Source of the DNA: Monoraphidium neglectum
Lineage: Eukaryota; Chlorophyta; Chlorophyceae; Sphaeropleales; Selenastraceae
NCBI RefSeq assembly: GCF_000611645.1
Contig: NW_014013186.1
Location: 19,366 to 29,598 of the forward strand
DNA: 10,233 bases
Direction of reading: 5' to 3'
The notes under the pieces were generated by a model. The model was not told the DNA's origin. It ran no database searches and was given only the letters and a program-made list of their open reading frames with translations. The first letter of the stretch is position 1. Every line of letters begins with the position of its first letter. The translations under genes and the position numbers were made by a program. Shown here piece by piece: positions 8,131 through 10,233 of this stretch.

Positions 8131-8391
8131 CGTTTGCAGATTTTCGCCGGCTGCGTCTCTGACCGCGCTGCTACTGGCCTCACTGCCACAAGATCCGCAA
8201 GTTTGGTGACGATCACGTTTCAGACCATTTCAGTTGCGCTGGCAGAGATCAGCTGCGTCACTCGGCTCACCCCAGTGCCCCGCCGAGACACCCCGACCAT
8301 GCAAGCAAGAGGCCTCAGTATGGTACAAGTGTAGCGAATGATAGTATCATTGGAAAGAACTTGCATGCGATCTACAGTGCTGGTCGCAAAA
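8131..8391. promoter_or_regulatory. Compact bidirectional promoter between the rhodanese and VTE6 genes
   Basis: Only about 260 bases (or 207 if VTE6 starts at 8338) separate the minus-strand rhodanese ATG from the plus-strand VTE6 ATG, so both promoters and both leaders must share this space. No TATA box is seen in either direction. The region holds GTGACG at 8206-8211 and its exact complement CGTCAC at 8256-8261, 50 bases apart; TGACG cores are known bZIP sites in plants. A perfect 15-base palindrome lies at 8337-8351. Confidence 0.6.
8337..8351. repeat. Perfect 15-base palindrome at the 5' end of VTE6
   Basis: AATGATA and TATCATT flank a single central G as exact inverted copies. The element sits just upstream of the preferred VTE6 start (8392), and the alternative ATG at 8338 lies inside it. 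A binding site for a dimeric regulator is possible; this is inference. Confidence 0.7.
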
Positions 8392-10182
8392 ATGCAAACC
8401 ACGCAGCAGCAGAGGGCAGGCTCCCAACGCAGCCATGCAGCCCTTCACAAACCCACTCGTCACCGTCACATCCAACGTAACGCACGCTCGCTTGCATCGC
8501 GCCGCCGCGCCGCCCCCATAGCAGCGGCCGCGCTCCCGCCCACGCTACCGCCTGTCATCGAGGTGCGCCCTTTGCCTGCTCGGGTGCTCTCGCCTCCACA
8601 TCCACTCGCCATTACACTGCACAGATGTCATCAACATACGCCTGCGTTCCTCTTGTCCACATCCTACACGCATGAGATTCCAACCCCGCTTGGGCCCTTC
8701 TAACCATTACTTGTCTCCAACCCCCAACCCCAGCCCCTGCTGTCAGCCGCGGCAAGCCCACACCCCGGCCTGGCCGCCGGCGTCGCCGCCAACACGCTGG
8801 TCTTCACGGGGGGAATCCAGGTCCTCCTCAAAGGCCTGACCTGGGAGGGCGTTTTCAACAGCTGGCTGCTGGGGACGGCGGTCTTCTCGGCGTTTGGCGC
8901 CGGCGGGTACCTGCTAGTCTGCCTCTACTTTGTGTTCGGCACCCTGGTGCGATGCGCGCGCATGTGTGTGTGTGTGCGTGCGTGTGTGTGTGTGTGTGTG
9001 TGCGTGTTTGTGTGTGTGTGTGTGTGTATGTGTGTGCGTGCGTGCGTGTGTGTGTTGTGTGGTGTGGCGCTGCCTCGCAGAGGGAAGTGGGGCCCCGTCG
9101 GAAGGGGCTCCGGCAAGCAGGGGCCTCAGGGGGAGCTGGGATGATGCGGCTGCGGGCAGCTGTTCGCTTCTGCGTGGCCCACGCCTGCAAGAGGGTGGGT
9201 GCCTGCCCAAGCACAGCGGCCGACCTGGACCCTCCGCGCCGTTGCACCCCGCCCCGCCCTATCATGTTCGCACCCCGCCAGGTCACAAAGGTCAAGCTGG
9301 AACAGAAGCAGAAGGAGGGCATCGCCGAGGCGCGGTCCGGCCGCAGGGGCGCGGTGAGCGGCCGCGCCCCCTCAAATGACACCCCTCCCATGCCCCTGCA
9401 TGCGCGGCCGCCCCCGCCCTGCCCGGCGCGCGCCCCTCCCCGCCCCCGCCCCTCGCACCGCCCCTCCGCCGGCCGCACGCCCCACCCTTTCCTTCTTCAC
9501 CCACCCCCGCGCGCCCTCACGCGCTCTTCCCTCTGGCGCCCGCGCGTGCTGCCAGGGCAGCGTCTGGGGCTCAGGGTCCGCGGGCACGGCCTGCGCCTTG
9601 CTGGCTCTGGCCACTGGGAATTTTGAGCTGTGGCAGGTCGGATTTGTGGCCAGCTTCACAAGCAAGCTGTCAGACACTGTGTCGAGTGAGATCGGGAAGG
9701 TGCGGCTTCAAACGTTTCGGGACGAGGCATAGGGGGAGAGGAGGGGGGGTGCAGGTGCACACAAGCCCGCGCTATGTCTTGGGGAGGGGGTCGTGCATTG
9801 AGCGGGCGGGTGCAGCAAATGCTTGTGGCGGATGGGGCAAGGCCTAGCTTGTGCATGCAGGTACGCAAACACACGCACGCACGCACCCACACACGCATGC
9901 ACACACACAACTCCAACATGCGGCGCCGCGCCCCTGATCGCACACTCGCACACACTCACGCGTCCAACTGTCCTCACATCGCGACCCCCCGCTGTCTGTC
10001 ATCCGTGCACGCCCGCACATCACTCGTGCGCCACGCCCCAGGCCTACGGCCAAACTACCTACCTCATCACCACGCTGCAGCGCGTGCCGCGCGGCACAGA
10101 GGGCGCCGTCAGTGCCGAGGGCACGGCGGCGGGCGCGGCGGCGGCGCTGGTGTTTTCTCTGGTTGCGTTGGCAGTGGGTCAA
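8392..10182 (+). CDS. VTE6: VTE6-like phytyl-phosphate kinase, DUF92/TMEM19 family (5 exons seen, C-terminus cut off)
   Basis: A chloroplast envelope membrane protein. The plant member VTE6 phosphorylates phytyl phosphate to phytyl diphosphate, letting chlorophyll-derived phytol feed tocopherol and phylloquinone synthesis. Exons: 8392-8562, 8734-8946, 9282-9353, 9556-9699, 10042-10182; all junctions are phase 0, and a GTAAGC donor at 10183 leads out of the window. The 247 visible residues compare with about 330 in the plant protein, so the last quarter is missing. Residues 1-57 are Arg/Ala/Ser-rich without acidic residues until the last, a likely transit peptide. Hydrophobic segments lie at about 65-85 and 95-125, then TKVKLEQKQKEG at 130-141 and RSGRRG. 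The family signatures SDTVSSEIGKAYG (191-203) and VPRGTEGAVS (215-224) are intact, followed by an Ala-rich span. The start is uncertain: in-frame ATGs at 8338, 8365 and 8392 are all possible; 8392 has the A-rich context and yields a good transit peptide. For exon 2 the AG at 8732-8733 was chosen over 8745-8746 because only it keeps the frame. Confidence 0.9.
8953..9055. repeat. Long (GT)n-rich tract in VTE6 intron 2
   Basis: From 8953 to 9055 the sequence is nearly all GT with GC interruptions. Strict purine-pyrimidine alternation runs 8953-9007 and, after two extra T bases, 9009-9055. The tract begins six bases after the donor at 8947, so the transcript has (GU)n almost directly beside the 5' splice site. 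Confidence 0.9.
9867..9909. repeat. (AC)n/(CGCA)n tract in VTE6 intron 4
   Basis: Alternating A/C with CGCA units (CACACGCACGCACG..., then ACACGCATGCACACACAC) covers about 40 bases. It is the opposite orientation to the GT tract in intron 2 of the same gene. Confidence 0.85.
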
Positions 10183-10233
10183 GTAAGCCTCTGCGTGGCG
10201 GATGATGTGGGTGTGGGGTGGGTGGTGTGTGTG

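Noticed and set aside
8855..9626. Open frames with Cys-Val or His-Thr runs over the VTE6 region, one of 224 codons.
   Set aside because: They arise from the GT tract in intron 2 and from shadow frames of the VTE6 exons.

Overview
This window looks like nuclear DNA of a green alga, most likely a trebouxiophyte or other chlorophyte. The genes are broken by many short introns of 170-530 bases. Exons are GC-rich with G or C at most third codon positions. The pentamer TGTAA, the usual poly(A) signal of green algae, lies after three of the four genes. Six of the fifteen donor sites begin GTGCG and four begin GTGAG, as is common in this group. Two of the four genes encode plant-type plastid proteins. 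No bacterial operons, mobile-element genes, rRNAs, tRNAs or CRISPR arrays were seen. The species cannot be named from the sequence alone.

Layout from left to right. Bases 1-870 hold no gene I can support; an acceptor-like site at bases 1-4 on the minus strand hints at a neighbour off the left edge. A small three-exon minus-strand gene (2630 to 1511) encodes a 108-residue protein with a Cys-Phe-Gly-Cys-Cys-Phe cluster. Its first intron is filled by a G-rich (C-rich in the transcript) minisatellite, and a long 3' UTR runs to a TGTAA at 875-871. A 1.2 kb gene-poor stretch (2631-3860) leads to a good TATA box (3861) and a four-exon plus-strand gene (3969-5352). That gene encodes an unrecognised Ala/Gln-rich, largely helical protein of 168 residues with a Gly-rich tail. 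It converges on a six-exon minus-strand gene (8130 to 5852) for a plastid rhodanese-domain protein of the STR14 type; the two poly(A) signals lie only about 130 bases apart. Across a short shared upstream region (8131-8391) lies a divergent plus-strand gene for a DUF92/TMEM19-family membrane protein, best read as VTE6 (phytyl-phosphate kinase). Five of its exons are visible before it leaves the window on the right.

How the genes relate. VTE6 belongs to chlorophyll-phytol salvage for tocopherol and phylloquinone synthesis, and STR14-type rhodaneses are plastid sulfurtransferase-fold proteins. The shared promoter suggests co-expression in the plastid programme, but this is inference. The other two genes have no assigned function. 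For all four genes the exon models are mine, built by joining GT...AG boundaries so that reading frames match; phases agree across every junction, which strongly supports the models. No unambiguous novel system was found. The features most worth a second look are the two unrecognised proteins, the compact bidirectional promoter with a 15-base palindrome, and the long alternating purine-pyrimidine (Z-DNA-type) tracts in introns.
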